A DNA stretch of 64,000 nucleotides. It comes from Hamadaea sp. Its GTDB lineage: Bacteria > Actinomycetota > Actinomycetes > Mycobacteriales > Micromonosporaceae. Location of the stretch: positions 186,001-250,000 of the forward strand of contig NZ_JABFVK010000015.1 in NCBI RefSeq assembly GCF_013362815.1, written 5' to 3'. Shown here in pieces: positions 28,795 to 38,548 of the stretch (positions within the stretch are counted from its first letter, which is position 1; every line of letters starts with the position of its first letter). The position numbers were made by a program, and so were the translations under genes. The notes under the pieces are model-generated. The model was not told where the DNA came from. It ran no database searches and saw only the letters and a list, made by a program, of their open reading frames with translations.

Positions 28795-30122
28795 TACCGG
28801 TCACACCCTCCCATGACGGGGTCGAGCGAGGCCCCGCCGGCGATCACGTCGGCCAGCAGGCCACCCTCGGCCATCGCGGGGATGGCCTGCAGGTTCACGA
28901 AACTGGGTTCGCGGTAGTGCACCCGGTAGGGCCGGGTGCCGCCGTCGGAGACGACGTGCGCGCCCAGCTCGCCGCGCGGACCCTCGACCGGGATGTAGAC
29001 CTGGCCGGCCGGAACCCGGAAACCCTCGGTGACCAGCTTGAAGTGATGGATCAGCGACTCCATCGACTGACCCATGATCTTCGCGACGTGGTTGAGCGAG
29101 TTGCCCATGCCGTCCAGACCGACGGCCAGCTGCGCCGGCCACGCGATCTTCTTGTCCGCCACGATGACCGGGCCGGGCTTGAGCCGGTCCAGCGCCTGCT
29201 CGATGATCTTCAGCGACTCGCGCATCTCGTTGATGCGGACGAGATACCGCGCGTAGACATCCGCCTCGGGCTGCGTCGGCACGTCGAACTCGTAGGTCTC
29301 GTACCCGCAGTAGGGCTGCGTCTTCCGGAGGTCCCAGGCCAGGCCGGCGCTCCGGAGGACCGGGCCGGTGATGCCCAGAGACAGGCAACCGGTGACGTCG
29401 AGGACCGCGACTCCCTGCGTACGCTGCAACCAGATCGGCTGGCCGGACAGCAGGTCCTCGTACTCCTTGATGCGCTTGGGCATGAAGTCGAGGAGCTCGC
29501 GGATCTTCTTGATCGCCTCGGGCGGGACGTCCTGGGCCACACCACCGGGCCGCACGTACGCCATGTTCATCCGCAGGCCGCTGATGAGCTCGAAGATGTC
29601 GAGGACGAACTCCCGCTCGCGGAAGCCGTAGATCATCATCGACAGCGCGCCCAGCTCCATGCCGGTGGTGGCCAGCCAGACGAGGTGCGAGGAGATCCGG
29701 TTGAGCTCCATCATCAGGACCCGGATCGTGGTCGCCCGCTCCGGGATGTCCTCGGTGATGCCGAGCAGCTTCTCCACCGCGAGGCAGTACGCCGTCTCGT
29801 TGAAGATCGGGGCGAGGTAGTCCATCCGGGTCACGAAGGTCGTGCCCTGGGTCCACGTGCGGAACTCGAGGTTCTTCTCGATCCCGGTATGCAGATAGCC
29901 GATGACGGTACGGGCTTCGGTGACCGTCTCGCCTTCGAGCTCGAGGACGAGCCGCAGCACACCGTGGGTCGACGGGTGCTGCGGACCCATGTTGACCACG
30001 ATCCGCTCGTCATGGATCGGGTCCACGCCGCTGACCACGTCGTTCCAGTCGCCACCGGTAACGGTGAAGACCTTGCCCTGAGTGGTCTCGCGCTCCGGCG
30101 CGTAAGTGTCGTAGCCAGTCAT
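28794..30122 (-). CDS. nuoD: NADH-quinone oxidoreductase subunit D
   Basis: 442 residues. The 49-kDa-type subunit that forms the quinone pocket with NuoB and NuoH. It keeps the pocket residues: the His of [12 protein letters not shown] and the Tyr of TRMDYLAP (equivalent to Thermus Nqo4 His38 and Tyr87). The ATG at 30122 coincides with the nuoC stop, so coupling is tight. A second, divergent NuoD-like gene lies at 39835-40983. Confidence 0.96.
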   Translation of the reverse strand: MTGYDTYAPERETTQGKVFTVTGGDWNDVVSGVDPIHDERIVVNMGPQHPSTHGVLRLVLELEGETVTEARTVIGYLHTGIEKNLEFRTWTQGTTFVTRMDYLAPIFNETAYCLAVEKLLGITEDIPERATTIRVLMMELNRISSHLVWLATTGMELGALSMMIYGFREREFVLDIFELISGLRMNMAYVRPGGVAQDVPPEAIKKIRELLDFMPKRIKEYEDLLSGQPIWLQRTQGVAVLDVTGCLSLGITGPVLRSAGLAWDLRKTQPYCGYETYEFDVPTQPEADVYARYLVRINEMRESLKIIEQALDRLKPGPVIVADKKIAWPAQLAVGLDGMGNSLNHVAKIMGQSMESLIHHFKLVTEGFRVPAGQVYIPVEGPRGELGAHVVSDGGTRPYRVHYREPSFVNLQAIPAMAEGGLLADVIAGGASLDPVMGGCDR

Positions 30123-30814
30123 TACTTGTACGCCCTCCGCTGGTCCGGCGGTGGAATCTCGGCGCCCTTGTACTCGACCGGCACACCGCCGAGCGGGTAG
30201 TCCTTGCGCTGTGGGTGGCCCTCCCAGTCGTCCGGCATGAGGATCCGGGTGAGGTTGGGGTGGCCGTCGAACACGATCCCGAACATGTCGTAGGTCTCCC
30301 GCTCCTGCCAGTCGGCGGTCGGGTAGACCTCGGTGACGCTCGGCAGGTGCGGGTCCTCGGCGCTGACCGCGCACTCCAGCCGGATACGCCGGCGGTAGGT
30401 CATCGAGGTCAGGTGGTAGACGGCGTGCAGCCGGCGGTCCTGGGCGGGATAGTCCACACCCGACACGGAGGAGCACAGCTCGTACCGGAGTCCCTCGTCG
30501 TCGCGGAGCGTCCGGCAGACGTCGGCGATCGCCTCGGGCTTGACGTGGAGGGTCAGCTCGCCGCGGTCCACCACGATCCGCTCGATCACCTCGTCGAACG
30601 ACGCGAAGGCCGGCTCGACCTCGTCCTCGGTACGCTCGCCGCCGCTCAGGGCTTCGGCCAGGCCGTCGAGGACCTCGTCGAACTCCTCCACCCCGACCGG
30701 GCGGCCGAGCGACGCGGGCACGCGCGTCCGGCGTACGAGGCCGCCGAAGCCTGAGGTGTCGCCGCTTCCGCTGACACCGAACAGACCACGGCCGCCGCTG
30801 ACAGAGTCGGTCAT
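30122..30814 (-). CDS. nuoC: NADH-quinone oxidoreductase subunit C
   Basis: 230 residues. The 30-kDa subunit signature [38 protein letters not shown] is complete. The first ~70 residues are a Gly/Ser-rich, acidic extension of low complexity. ATG at 30814 preceded by GCGGGAGGTTGCGAA and overlapping the nuoB stop (atga); the upstream open frame to 30889 shadows nuoB. Confidence 0.95.
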   Translation of the reverse strand: MTDSVSGGRGLFGVSGSGDTSGFGGLVRRTRVPASLGRPVGVEEFDEVLDGLAEALSGGERTEDEVEPAFASFDEVIERIVVDRGELTLHVKPEAIADVCRTLRDDEGLRYELCSSVSGVDYPAQDRRLHAVYHLTSMTYRRRIRLECAVSAEDPHLPSVTEVYPTADWQERETYDMFGIVFDGHPNLTRILMPDDWEGHPQRKDYPLGGVPVEYKGAEIPPPDQRRAYK

Positions 30815-31470
30815 TTCGCAACCTCCCGCTGCATCCAGTTCGAGATGCGCAGCTGCTCTTCCGTACCCTCGGCGACCGCCTTCTCCCACGCGGCCCGCTT
30901 CGCCTTGTCGTAGCGGTAGCTGGAGGGCATCGAGCCGGGCTTGACGATCGGGCCGCGTCCCTCGGCGATCTTCGCCTCGATCGACTTCGCGCGCCGGTCA
31001 CCCAGCGGTTCGGCCATGACCTTCTCGTGCAGCTTGAGGATCGCGTCGATGAGCATCTCCGGGCGCGGCGGGCAGCCGGGCAGATACATGTCGACCGGCA
31101 CGACGTGGTCCACGCCCTGCACGATCGCGTAGTTGTTGAACATGCCGCCGCTGGAAGCGCAGACGCCCATGGAGAGCACCCACTTCGGCTCCGGCATCTG
31201 GTCGTAGATCTGGCGCAGGACCGGGGCCATCTTCTGGCTGACCCGGCCGGCCACGATCATCAGGTCGGCCTGCCGCGGCGAGGCCCGGAAGACCTCCATG
31301 CCGAACCGGGCCAGGTCGTAGCGAGCGGCGCCGGTCGCCATCATCTCGATGGCACAGCAGGCCAGGCCGAAGGTCGCCGGCCAGAAACTCGCCTTCCGCG
31401 ACCAGTTCACCAGCTTCTCCACGGTGGTCAGCAGGACCCCGTTCGGAAGCAGCTTCTCCTCGATACCCAT
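30811..31470 (-). CDS. nuoB: NADH-quinone oxidoreductase subunit B
   Basis: 219 residues. Carries cluster N2, the last Fe-S centre before quinone: tandem cysteines in LACCAIEMM, plus GVCASSGG and [11 protein letters not shown] at 31470, 15 bases after the nuoA stop. A ~50-residue C-terminal extension ends [12 protein letters not shown]-like (basic) and may contact NuoC. Confidence 0.96.
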   Translation of the reverse strand: MGIEEKLLPNGVLLTTVEKLVNWSRKASFWPATFGLACCAIEMMATGAARYDLARFGMEVFRASPRQADLMIVAGRVSQKMAPVLRQIYDQMPEPKWVLSMGVCASSGGMFNNYAIVQGVDHVVPVDMYLPGCPPRPEMLIDAILKLHEKVMAEPLGDRRAKSIEAKIAEGRGPIVKPGSMPSSYRYDKAKRAAWEKAVAEGTEEQLRISNWMQREVAK

Positions 31471-31485
31471 GGCTCGCCCTGTCCC

Positions 31486-31851
31486 CTAGTCCCAGTCCAG
31501 GCCGCCGCGCCGCCAGACGTAGGCGTACGCGATGAAGACCGTGCCGATGAAGAGAACCATCTCCACGAAGCCGAAGACGCCCAGCTTGTCGAAGCTGACC
31601 GCCCACGGGTAGAGGAAGATGATCTCGATGTCGAAGACGATGAAGAGCATCGCGGTCAGGTAGAACTTGACCGGGAAGCGCCCACCGCCGATGGGTTGCG
31701 GCGTCGGCTCGATCCCGCACTCGTAGGCGTCGAGCTTGGCCTTGTTGTAGCGGCGGGGACCGACGAACGGCGCGATCACCACCGAGAAGAGGGCGAACGC
31801 CGCCGCGAGGGCGAAGAGCCCGACTATCGGTACGTATGGCGAGAGCGACAT
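31486..31851 (-). CDS. nuoA: NADH-quinone oxidoreductase subunit A
   Basis: 121 residues, three membrane helices, with the family motifs YECGIEP (the loop over the quinone site) and [15 protein letters not shown]. First structural gene of the complete nuoA-N set. The ATG lies 17 bases after the stop of the MenJ-like reductase gene, so both are probably on one transcript. The longer frame to 32928 is a shadow of that reductase. Confidence 0.96.
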   Translation of the reverse strand: MSLSPYVPIVGLFALAAAFALFSVVIAPFVGPRRYNKAKLDAYECGIEPTPQPIGGGRFPVKFYLTAMLFIVFDIEIIFLYPWAVSFDKLGVFGFVEMVLFIGTVFIAYAYVWRRGGLDWD

Positions 31852-31868
31852 TGCTCGACGTCCCTTCC

Positions 31869-33140
31869 CTACACCGCCGGGGCTACCCGGCTCAGACCGT
31901 TGATGATCCGATCCATCGCGTCGCCGCCGCGTGGGTCGGTGAGGTTGGCCAACAGCTTCAAAACGAAGCGCATCAGCGTCGGATGCGGCATGCCGTGCTT
32001 CGTCGCAAGCTTCATGACCTGCGGATTTCCGATGAGCTTCACGAACATCCCGCCGAGCCGGTAGTACCCGCCGTAGCGGAGTTTCAGCTCTTGCGGGTAC
32101 GCCTGCAGGGCGCGCTCGCGGTCCGGTCCCTCGGGCCGGGCGAGCGCCTGCGTCACGATCTCGGCGGCCAATGCGCCCGACTCCATCGCGTACGCGATGC
32201 CTTCGCCGTTGAAGGGGTTCACCATGCCGCCGGAGTCCCCGACGAGCAGTACGCCCCGCGTGTAGTGCGGCGTTCGATTGAAGCCCATCGGCAGGGCCGC
32301 GCCCATGATGGGGCCGTCGGCGTTGGCCTCGTCCCGCATCCCCCAGTCCTCGGGGGTGCTGCCCATCCAGTCGAGCAGCAGCTGGCGATAGTTGGTCTTG
32401 CCATACGCGACGGAGCTGTTGAGGACGCCGAGGCCGACGTTGACCCGGCCGTCCCCCATACCGAAGATCCAGCCGTAGCCGGGCAGCAGCTTGTCGCCGC
32501 CTTCCCGGCTGCGCAGCTCCAACCAGGACTCCAGGTAGTCGTCGTCGTGCTTGGCCGGGCTGCGGTAGTAGCGGCGTACTGCCACGCCCATCGGGCGGTC
32601 TTCCCGCTTGGCCAGGCCCAGCGACAGCGGGAAACGCCCGCTCACGCCGTCCGCCGCGATCACCAGCGGAGCCCGGTAGCCGACCTCGCCCTCCGGCGTC
32701 TTCGCGGTCACCCCGACGACTCGGTCGGACGCGTCCAGCAGCGGCCCGGTCACGTTGGTGTTGACCATCAGCTTCGCGCCGGCCGCCACCGCCTGGCGGG
32801 CGAGCAGGTCGTCGAAGTCCATCCGCGTACGCGTCAAGCCGTAGTTGGGGAAGCTCGCGAGCTCCGGCCAGTCCAGTTCGAGGCGTACGCCGCCGCCGAT
32901 GACCCGCAGTCCCTTGTTGTGCAGCCAACCCTGGTCCGGGCTGGTCTCCACGCCCATGTCGATCAGCTGCTTGACCGCGCGGGGGGTCAGACCGTCGCCG
33001 CAGACCTTCTCCCGGGGGAACTCGGTCTTCTCCAGCAACAGGACGCTCGCACCGTGCCGGGCGAGGTGGTAGGCGGCGGCCGAGCCGCCCGGACCCGCGC
33101 CGACGACGATGACGTCGGCGTTCATATCAGTCGTGGCCAC
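31869..33140 (-). CDS. menJ: Geranylgeranyl reductase-family flavoprotein, probable menaquinone reductase MenJ
   Basis: About 423 residues. FAD-binding Rossmann motif VIVVGAGPGGSAAAYHL at the N-terminus, then the family signature PREKVCGDGLTPRAV and the second FAD motif GDSGGMVNPFNGEGI. In Mycobacterium the homologue (Rv0561c, MenJ) reduces one double bond of the menaquinone side chain. Location immediately before nuoA and near MenG supports the same role. The start is set at GTG 33140, six bases after GGAGG; ATG 33125 is the alternative. Confidence 0.85.
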   Translation of the reverse strand: MATTDMNADVIVVGAGPGGSAAAYHLARHGASVLLLEKTEFPREKVCGDGLTPRAVKQLIDMGVETSPDQGWLHNKGLRVIGGGVRLELDWPELASFPNYGLTRTRMDFDDLLARQAVAAGAKLMVNTNVTGPLLDASDRVVGVTAKTPEGEVGYRAPLVIAADGVSGRFPLSLGLAKREDRPMGVAVRRYYRSPAKHDDDYLESWLELRSREGGDKLLPGYGWIFGMGDGRVNVGLGVLNSSVAYGKTNYRQLLLDWMGSTPEDWGMRDEANADGPIMGAALPMGFNRTPHYTRGVLLVGDSGGMVNPFNGEGIAYAMESGALAAEIVTQALARPEGPDRERALQAYPQELKLRYGGYYRLGGMFVKLIGNPQVMKLATKHGMPHPTLMRFVLKLLANLTDPRGGDAMDRIINGLSRVAPAV

Positions 33141-33498
33141 GGTCACCTCCACCGCTCAACACGCTCGTGAAACTCTTCACAAGCTCGGCTCAGGCGCACT
33201 CTAGTACCGCTTCTGTGAACGCGTGTGACTTAGGTTGCCCTTACTAGTGAGCTGGGTCTCGTTTCAGCAGGTCAAGATCCAGGCCGCTCGGAACGCCTGT
33301 CTGATTCGTGCGGAATGCGTATTTCACACTGTGGACGACCGACTAAGTTGACTGACCGTTTCTCAGCTCGGAATTCTTTCCTCGGCTCAACACACGCGGC
33401 GGCCGCTTCAAGATCGGCCACCCGAACCGGTTCGTCACCGAACCCGCCACCGAGGTTTCCCAGTACGCCCACACCCCTCCAACGGGTGTAAGGCCAGG
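33141..33498. promoter_or_regulatory. 358-bp upstream region of the menJ-nuo operon with a possible DtxR/IdeR box
   Basis: No convincing gene. It must hold the promoter of menJ-nuo (minus strand). At 33230-33248 the plus strand reads ttaggttgcccttactagt, which matches about 12 of 19 positions of the actinobacterial iron-box consensus (TTAGGTTAGSCTAACCTAA), the left half perfectly. A short repeat gtgaaactcttcac is near 33165-33180. These matches are suggestive only. Confidence 0.3.
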
Positions 33499-34191
33499 TC
33501 AGACGCGGATGGCTCGATGCAGTGAGGCAATGCCCCCGGTCAGGTTGCGCCAGCCGACCTTCGTCCACCCGCTCTCGGCGATCACCCCGGCGAGGCTCGA
33601 CTGGTTGTGCCAGGCCCGGATGGACTCCGCCAGGTACACATAGGCGTCCGGATTGGACGCGACCTTCCGGGCGACCGCGGGCAGGCTACGCATCAGATAG
33701 GACAGGTACACGGTGCGGAACACCGGCACGGTGGGGTGGGAGAACTCACACACCACGAGCCGGCCGCCCGGCTTGGTCACGCGGGCCATCTCGCGCAGGG
33801 CGGCACCGGTGTCACTGACGTTGCGCAGGGCGAACGAGATGGTCACCGCGTCGAACGAGGCGTCGGCGAACGGCAGCGCCAGGGCGTCCCCGGCGACCAA
33901 GGGCACCTGGGGGCGTACTCGCCGGCCGACGCCGAGCATGCCCAGCGAGATGTCCGCCCCGACCGCGTACGCCCCGGACCGGCCGAGGTCCACCGTGGAG
34001 ATTCCGGTACCCGCGCCGAGGTCGAGAACCCGTTCACCGGGCCGGAGATCGAGCGCCGCCGCCGTCGCCTTCCGCCACGAACGGTCCTGTCCGAAGGAGA
34101 GGATCGTGTTGGTGCGGTCGTAACGATCGGCCACGCCGTCGAACATCTCGGCGATCTCGTGCCGGTCCTTGTCCAGGTCTGCGCGGGTCAC
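33499..34191 (-). CDS. menG: Demethylmenaquinone methyltransferase MenG/UbiE
   Basis: About 230 residues. Class I SAM methyltransferase with motif [14 protein letters not shown], the UbiE signatures [24 protein letters not shown] and FALRNVSD, and the later [10 protein letters not shown]. It methylates demethylmenaquinone in the last step of the pathway. The start is one of three nearby GTGs (34200, 34197, 34191); I use 34191 because the conserved part begins right after. Minus-strand gene, same direction as mqnC upstream. Confidence 0.92.
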   Translation of the reverse strand: MTRADLDKDRHEIAEMFDGVADRYDRTNTILSFGQDRSWRKATAAALDLRPGERVLDLGAGTGISTVDLGRSGAYAVGADISLGMLGVGRRVRPQVPLVAGDALALPFADASFDAVTISFALRNVSDTGAALREMARVTKPGGRLVVCEFSHPTVPVFRTVYLSYLMRSLPAVARKVASNPDAYVYLAESIRAWHNQSSLAGVIAESGWTKVGWRNLTGGIASLHRAIRV

Positions 34192-34226
34192 GCCCACCAC
34201 TCTACGCAGGCGGTACGCCGCCGCGA

Positions 34227-34988
34227 TCAGCGGTAGATCGGGCCGGTCGCGTCGTCGGGGTCGTCGTCGCCCGGGTCCTTGCGCAGCATCCACCACAGCA
34301 GGACGCCGCCCAGCGAGACGAGCACCGCCCCGCCGCCGATGACCAGGAAGGAACCGAGGCCGAGCCCACCGTCGACGGTGTCCTGCGGCAGCGTCTGCGG
34401 CTGTGGGGAGTCCTCCGTGCCGGTCGTCTCGTCAGCGGCCCCGGTGACGTCCACGGTCGGCTCGTCCGTGGGTGTCGGTGACACCCTGGACTTCGTCGGC
34501 TTCGGCGTAGGCGAGGTGACGGTGCCGGAGCAGTTGCGCGGCTGGCCGTCGACCACTACCCGGATGCCGGCCCGGTTGTTGCCGGGGCGCGGGTCGTCGG
34601 CGTACCCGACCGACAGCGCGCCACAGCTGGTGGGTGCGCTGTCGATCCGCAGACGCAGGGTCAGCTGCCGCCGAGCTCCGGATGCCAGAGCGCCGTAGGT
34701 GCACTTCACGTGCGTACCGGTGGCCGGTTGGCAAAGGCCACCACCGGTGCTGACGATGCGCGTACCGGGCGGCGCGGCCAGGTCGACGGTGTAGCTGAGC
34801 ACGCCGTTCGGGCCGTTGTTGCGGACGGTGTAGCGGACGTCGACCGCCTGCCCGACCCGTCCGGTGACCCCGGCGGCGGCCACGGCCAGGTCGGCCGTCG
34901 TCGGCGCGGCGTACGCCGTCGCAGCCCCGGTCGCCAGCCCGGCGACGAGCGCGACCGCGACGGCGGCCAGCACTCTACGCATCCACAT
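34227..34988 (-). CDS. Secreted, membrane-anchored protein with a DUF11/CARDB-like beta domain
   Basis: 253 residues. Signal peptide (to about 28, ending AYAAP), one immunoglobulin-like domain (about 32-155) of the kind seen in DUF11 proteins ([28 protein letters not shown]), a Pro/Thr/Ser-rich spacer (about 160-205) and a C-terminal membrane helix with a short acidic tail. A cell-surface protein with no visible enzyme site. It lies between mqnC and menG in the same direction (57 and 35 bases), an odd place for a surface protein. Confidence 0.8.
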   Translation of the reverse strand: MWMRRVLAAVAVALVAGLATGAATAYAAPTTADLAVAAAGVTGRVGQAVDVRYTVRNNGPNGVLSYTVDLAAPPGTRIVSTGGGLCQPATGTHVKCTYGALASGARRQLTLRLRIDSAPTSCGALSVGYADDPRPGNNRAGIRVVVDGQPRNCSGTVTSPTPKPTKSRVSPTPTDEPTVDVTGAADETTGTEDSPQPQTLPQDTVDGGLGLGSFLVIGGGAVLVSLGGVLLWWMLRKDPGDDDPDDATGPIYR

Positions 34989-35045
34989 CGTCCGCTCCCT
35001 GAAAGGTGAAGACGGACAGTATCACCCGGCCCCCAAGAGCCCGGA

Positions 35046-36236
35046 TCAGTGCGCCTCCACCAGCGGCAACGCCTTGCCGACGCCACCACCGGGCAGGGCG
35101 ATCGAGGAGAAGTGCGAGGTGACCCGGTCGTCGGTCGGGTCGTCGGCCGGCGTCCAGTGCACGCGGAGGTGGTTGTAGAGGGTGTCCCGCTGGGCCGGGA
35201 TGCGACCGGCCGTCCGGATCATCCAGATCAGCTCCTGCAGGTTGGAGCGGTGCCGAGCGCCGGCTGAGGAGATCACGTTCTCCTCGAGCATGATCGAGCC
35301 CAGGTCGTCCACGCCCATGTGCAGCGCCAGCTGGCCCGCGTCCTTGCCGGTGGTCAGCCAGGACGCCTGCAGGTGGTTCACGTTGTCGAAGAACAGCCGG
35401 GCCACCGCGATGAGCCGCAAGTACTCCAGGGTGGTGGCCTGCGTACGCCCCTTGAGGTGGTTGTTCTCCGGCTGGTAGGTCCACGGGATGAAGGCCCGGA
35501 AGCCGCCGGTGCGGTCCTGCACGTCGCGGATCATCCGCATGTGCTCGATCCGCTCGGCGTTCGTCTCGCCGGTGCCCATCATCATGGTCGCCGTCGACTC
35601 GACACCGTGCCCGTGCGCGACCTCCATGACCTCCAGCCAGCGCGCGCCCGACTCCTTGAGCGGCGCGATCGCCGTCCGCGGCCGGTCGGGCAGCATCTCT
35701 GCGCCCGCACCGGCGATGGAGTCCAGCCCGGCGGCCTTGATCCGGACCACCGCGTCCTCGATCGAGACTCCGCTGACCTTGGCCATGTGCAGGATCTCGC
35801 TCGGGCCGATCGAGTGGATCGCCAGCTGCGGGTACGCCTGCTTCACCGAGGAGAACAGCTCCTCGTAGTACTCGACGCCGTAGTCCGGGTGGTGCCCGCC
35901 CTGGAGCATGACCTGGGTCGCGCCGAGGTCGACCGCCTCGCCGCAGCGGCGCAGGATCTCCTCCATCGGGTGCGACCAGCCCTCGGCGTGCTTGGGCGCA
36001 CGATAGAAGGCGCAGAACTTGCACGCCGTCACGCAGACGTTCGTGTAATTGATGTTCCGGTCGATGAGGTAGGTCACAATGCCATCGGGGTATCTCCGGC
36101 GACGTACGGCGTCCGCGGCCTCGCCCAGCGGGTGCAACGGCGCATCGGTATAGAGGAGCAGGGCCTCCTCCGGACTGATCCGACCACCGTCGGCCGCGCG
36201 CTGCAGAATGCTGTCGATCTGGGGAACGCTCGTCAC
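35046..36236 (-). CDS. mqnC: Cyclic dehypoxanthinyl futalosine synthase MqnC (radical SAM)
   Basis: 396 residues, GTG start. Radical SAM cluster motif CVTACKFCAFYRAPKHAEGW near residue 70, preceded by RNINYTNV, both diagnostic for the MqnC/MqnE/CofH group; the N-terminal SPEEALLLYTDAPLHPLGEAAD favours MqnC. It cyclises dehypoxanthine futalosine in the futalosine route to menaquinone. Its presence implies that this organism uses that route, with MenG shared as the final methyltransferase. Divergent from the aldo/keto reductase with only 30 bases between starts. Confidence 0.92.
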   Translation of the reverse strand: MTSVPQIDSILQRAADGGRISPEEALLLYTDAPLHPLGEAADAVRRRRYPDGIVTYLIDRNINYTNVCVTACKFCAFYRAPKHAEGWSHPMEEILRRCGEAVDLGATQVMLQGGHHPDYGVEYYEELFSSVKQAYPQLAIHSIGPSEILHMAKVSGVSIEDAVVRIKAAGLDSIAGAGAEMLPDRPRTAIAPLKESGARWLEVMEVAHGHGVESTATMMMGTGETNAERIEHMRMIRDVQDRTGGFRAFIPWTYQPENNHLKGRTQATTLEYLRLIAVARLFFDNVNHLQASWLTTGKDAGQLALHMGVDDLGSIMLEENVISSAGARHRSNLQELIWMIRTAGRIPAQRDTLYNHLRVHWTPADDPTDDRVTSHFSSIALPGGGVGKALPLVEAH

Positions 36237-36266
36237 ATCCCGAAGACTACAGGTAGGTTTTCGATC

Positions 36267-37250
36267 ATGGCTGCCATGCGTTACCGCCGCTTGGGCGACT
36301 CCGGACTGGTCGTCTCGGTGGTCGGGCTGGGGTGCAACAACTTCGGCCGCAAACTCAACGCCGAGGAGACCACGGCAGTCGTCGACGCCGCGATCGACGC
36401 CGGGGTGACCTTCTTCGACGCGGCCGACGTCTACGGCACCCCGCGCGGCACCTGCGAGATGTTCCTCGGCGAGGCGCTCAAGGGCCGTCGCGACAGCGTC
36501 GTGCTGGCCAGCAAGTTCGGCATGGACATGGGTGCCGCCGCGGGCGATCCGCGTTCGGCCGACGGTGCGCGCGGCTCCCGGCGCTACATCATGAAGGCGG
36601 TCGAGGACTCGCTGCGCCGGCTTCAGACCGACTACCTCGACCTCTACCAGTTCCACTACCCCGACCCGGCCACGCCGATCGAGGAGACCCTCCGCGCCCT
36701 CGACGACCTGGTCCACCAGGGCAAAGTCCGGTACATCGGCTCGTCGCAGTTCGCCGGGTGGCAGGTCACCGACGCGGCGTGGACCGCGAAGACCGCCGGG
36801 CTGACCCCGTTCATCAGCACGCAGCAGCAGTACAACTGGCTCTCCCGCAAGCCCGAGACCGAGCTGCTGCCCGCCTGCGAGAAGGCCGGCGTCGGCTTCA
36901 TCCCGTTCTTCCCGCTGCAATCCGGCCTGCTCACCGGGGTCTACCACCGCGATCAAGCGCCGCCGCCGGGCACGCGGATGGCCGACGAGCGCTACGCGTC
37001 TTGGCTCAAGGCCGCGGACTGGGACACCGTGGAGGCGCTTCAGGCGTACGCGGACGAGACGGGCGTGTCGATGCTCGAGATCGCCATCGGCGGACTCGCG
37101 GCCAAGCCGGGCGTGGTCACGGTGATCGCCGGTGCGACTTCTCCCCAACAGGTACGCGCGAACGCACAGGCGGGTGCGTGGATCCCCGACCCGGCGACGC
37201 TGGCCCGGCTGGACGAGATCACGGCGGGCACCCTGACTGTCGGCCGGTAG
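36267..37250 (+). CDS. Aldo/keto reductase
   Basis: 327 residues. TIM-barrel NADPH oxidoreductase with the expected tetrad region [10 protein letters not shown] (Asp, Tyr), VVLASKFGM (Lys) and [10 protein letters not shown] (His), and the cofactor loop [18 protein letters not shown]. Closest in style to the YhdN/IolS-like group. Substrate unknown. The following methyltransferase gene starts 5 bases after its stop, so they are cotranscribed. Confidence 0.93.
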   Translation: MAAMRYRRLGDSGLVVSVVGLGCNNFGRKLNAEETTAVVDAAIDAGVTFFDAADVYGTPRGTCEMFLGEALKGRRDSVVLASKFGMDMGAAAGDPRSADGARGSRRYIMKAVEDSLRRLQTDYLDLYQFHYPDPATPIEETLRALDDLVHQGKVRYIGSSQFAGWQVTDAAWTAKTAGLTPFISTQQQYNWLSRKPETELLPACEKAGVGFIPFFPLQSGLLTGVYHRDQAPPPGTRMADERYASWLKAADWDTVEALQAYADETGVSMLEIAIGGLAAKPGVVTVIAGATSPQQVRANAQAGAWIPDPATLARLDEITAGTLTVGR

Positions 37251-37255
37251 CCGCC

Positions 37256-38218
37256 GTGGCTGAGCCGGCGGTTCACCTCCGGGAAGCGATGGCCGCTGCC
37301 CTCTACGGCGACGACGGGTTCTTCCGGCGCGAGCGCCCGGCCGATCACTTCCGCACCAGCGTGAGCGCCTCACCGGTGTTCGCCACCGCGATCGCGCAGC
37401 TCGTGGCCGGAGTGGACAAGGCGCTCGGGCACCCCGACGTCCTCACCGTCGTCGACGTCGGAGCCGGCCGGGGCGAGTTGCTCTCCCAGGTGTTCACGCT
37501 GCTCGGCCGGGACTCCCGCGTACGCCCCGTCGCCGTCGAGCGGGCCGAACGCCCGGACGGCCTCGATCCCGGCATCGAGTGGCGCGCCGACCTGCCGGAC
37601 GAGTTCGCCGGGCTGCTCATCGCGACGGAGTGGCTCGACAACGTGCCGCTCGACGTGGCCGTCCTCGATCAGGATGGAGTCGCGCGATACCTCTTGGATG
37701 ACGGTGAACTCGGCGAGCCACTCGATTCGGCAGACGCTCACTGGGTCGAGCGCTGGTGGCCGTTGCGCGTACCGGGTGACGTCGCCGAGATCGGCCTGCC
37801 CCGGGTTCAGGCCTGGGCCGACGCCGTCGGGCGGGTGACCGCCGGACTCGCGGTCGCCGTCGACTATGGCCACACCATGGCCGACCGGCGGCCGACGCTC
37901 ACCGGCTTCCGGGACGGCCGCGAAGTCGAGCCTCGGTTCGACGGGAGCACCGACATCACCGCACATGTGGCGGTCGATGCTCTCGGCGTACCCGTGCTGA
38001 AGCAGCGGGAGGCCCTGGCGGCGCTTGGTGTCGACGGTGCCCGGCCACCTCTGGAGCTGGCCACCACGGATCCGGCGGGTTACGTGCGGGCGTTGAGCCG
38101 CGCGAGCCAGGCCGCGGAGTTGCTGGCCGAGGATGGTTTGGGAGATCACTGGTGGGCGGTGCGGACGGTGACCATAGAGTGGACGCCATGGCGACTTTCG
38201 CAGAGTTGGACGCGCTGA
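37256..38218 (+). CDS. MidA/NDUFAF7-type SAM-dependent methyltransferase
   Basis: 320 residues, GTG start. SAM motif [16 protein letters not shown] (about 65-80), the family motif [15 protein letters not shown] and AVDYGHT, as in PF02636. In mitochondria NDUFAF7 (MidA) dimethylates an Arg of the 49-kDa complex I subunit, the NuoD homologue. A MidA-like gene near nuo and close to a second NuoD is suggestive, but bacterial family members may have other targets. The end overlaps the start of the next gene by 31 bases. Confidence 0.85.
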   Translation: MAEPAVHLREAMAAALYGDDGFFRRERPADHFRTSVSASPVFATAIAQLVAGVDKALGHPDVLTVVDVGAGRGELLSQVFTLLGRDSRVRPVAVERAERPDGLDPGIEWRADLPDEFAGLLIATEWLDNVPLDVAVLDQDGVARYLLDDGELGEPLDSADAHWVERWWPLRVPGDVAEIGLPRVQAWADAVGRVTAGLAVAVDYGHTMADRRPTLTGFRDGREVEPRFDGSTDITAHVAVDALGVPVLKQREALAALGVDGARPPLELATTDPAGYVRALSRASQAAELLAEDGLGDHWWAVRTVTIEWTPWRLSQSWTR

Positions 38219-38472
38219 GCACCGAAGAGTTGCGCGACCAGGCGTTCGCGCAGGCCCGGGAGCGGCGCGACCTCGGCTTCTTCATGGACCTCGCGCAGCA
38301 CCTCCCGTCGGCCGGCGACGCGGAGCAGGGCGACGACTCGCTGGGCGACATCGGCCCGCAGATCGACGACTACTACAACATGTGGCGCGAGCTGAAGGGG
38401 CACGACTACGGCGATCTGGAGCCGCTCATCCGCGCCCGGTTCATCGACTATCTGATGTCCCCCGAAGGCTGA
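38188..38472 (+). CDS. Small conserved acidic protein
   Basis: 94 residues, helical and acidic ([36 protein letters not shown]). I recognise no domain. ATG at 38188 overlaps the 3' end of the MidA-like gene in another frame; an earlier ATG at 38152 would lengthen the overlap. Expression is probably coupled to that gene. No signal peptide or membrane segment. Confidence 0.7.
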   Translation: MATFAELDALSTEELRDQAFAQARERRDLGFFMDLAQHLPSAGDAEQGDDSLGDIGPQIDDYYNMWRELKGHDYGDLEPLIRARFIDYLMSPEG

Positions 38473-38548
38473 CAAACACCGGATTCCGGGCGGCGACGCG
38501 CTGGTCCAGCAGTGACATACGCCGCACACATCGGTAGGCTGACCAGCC

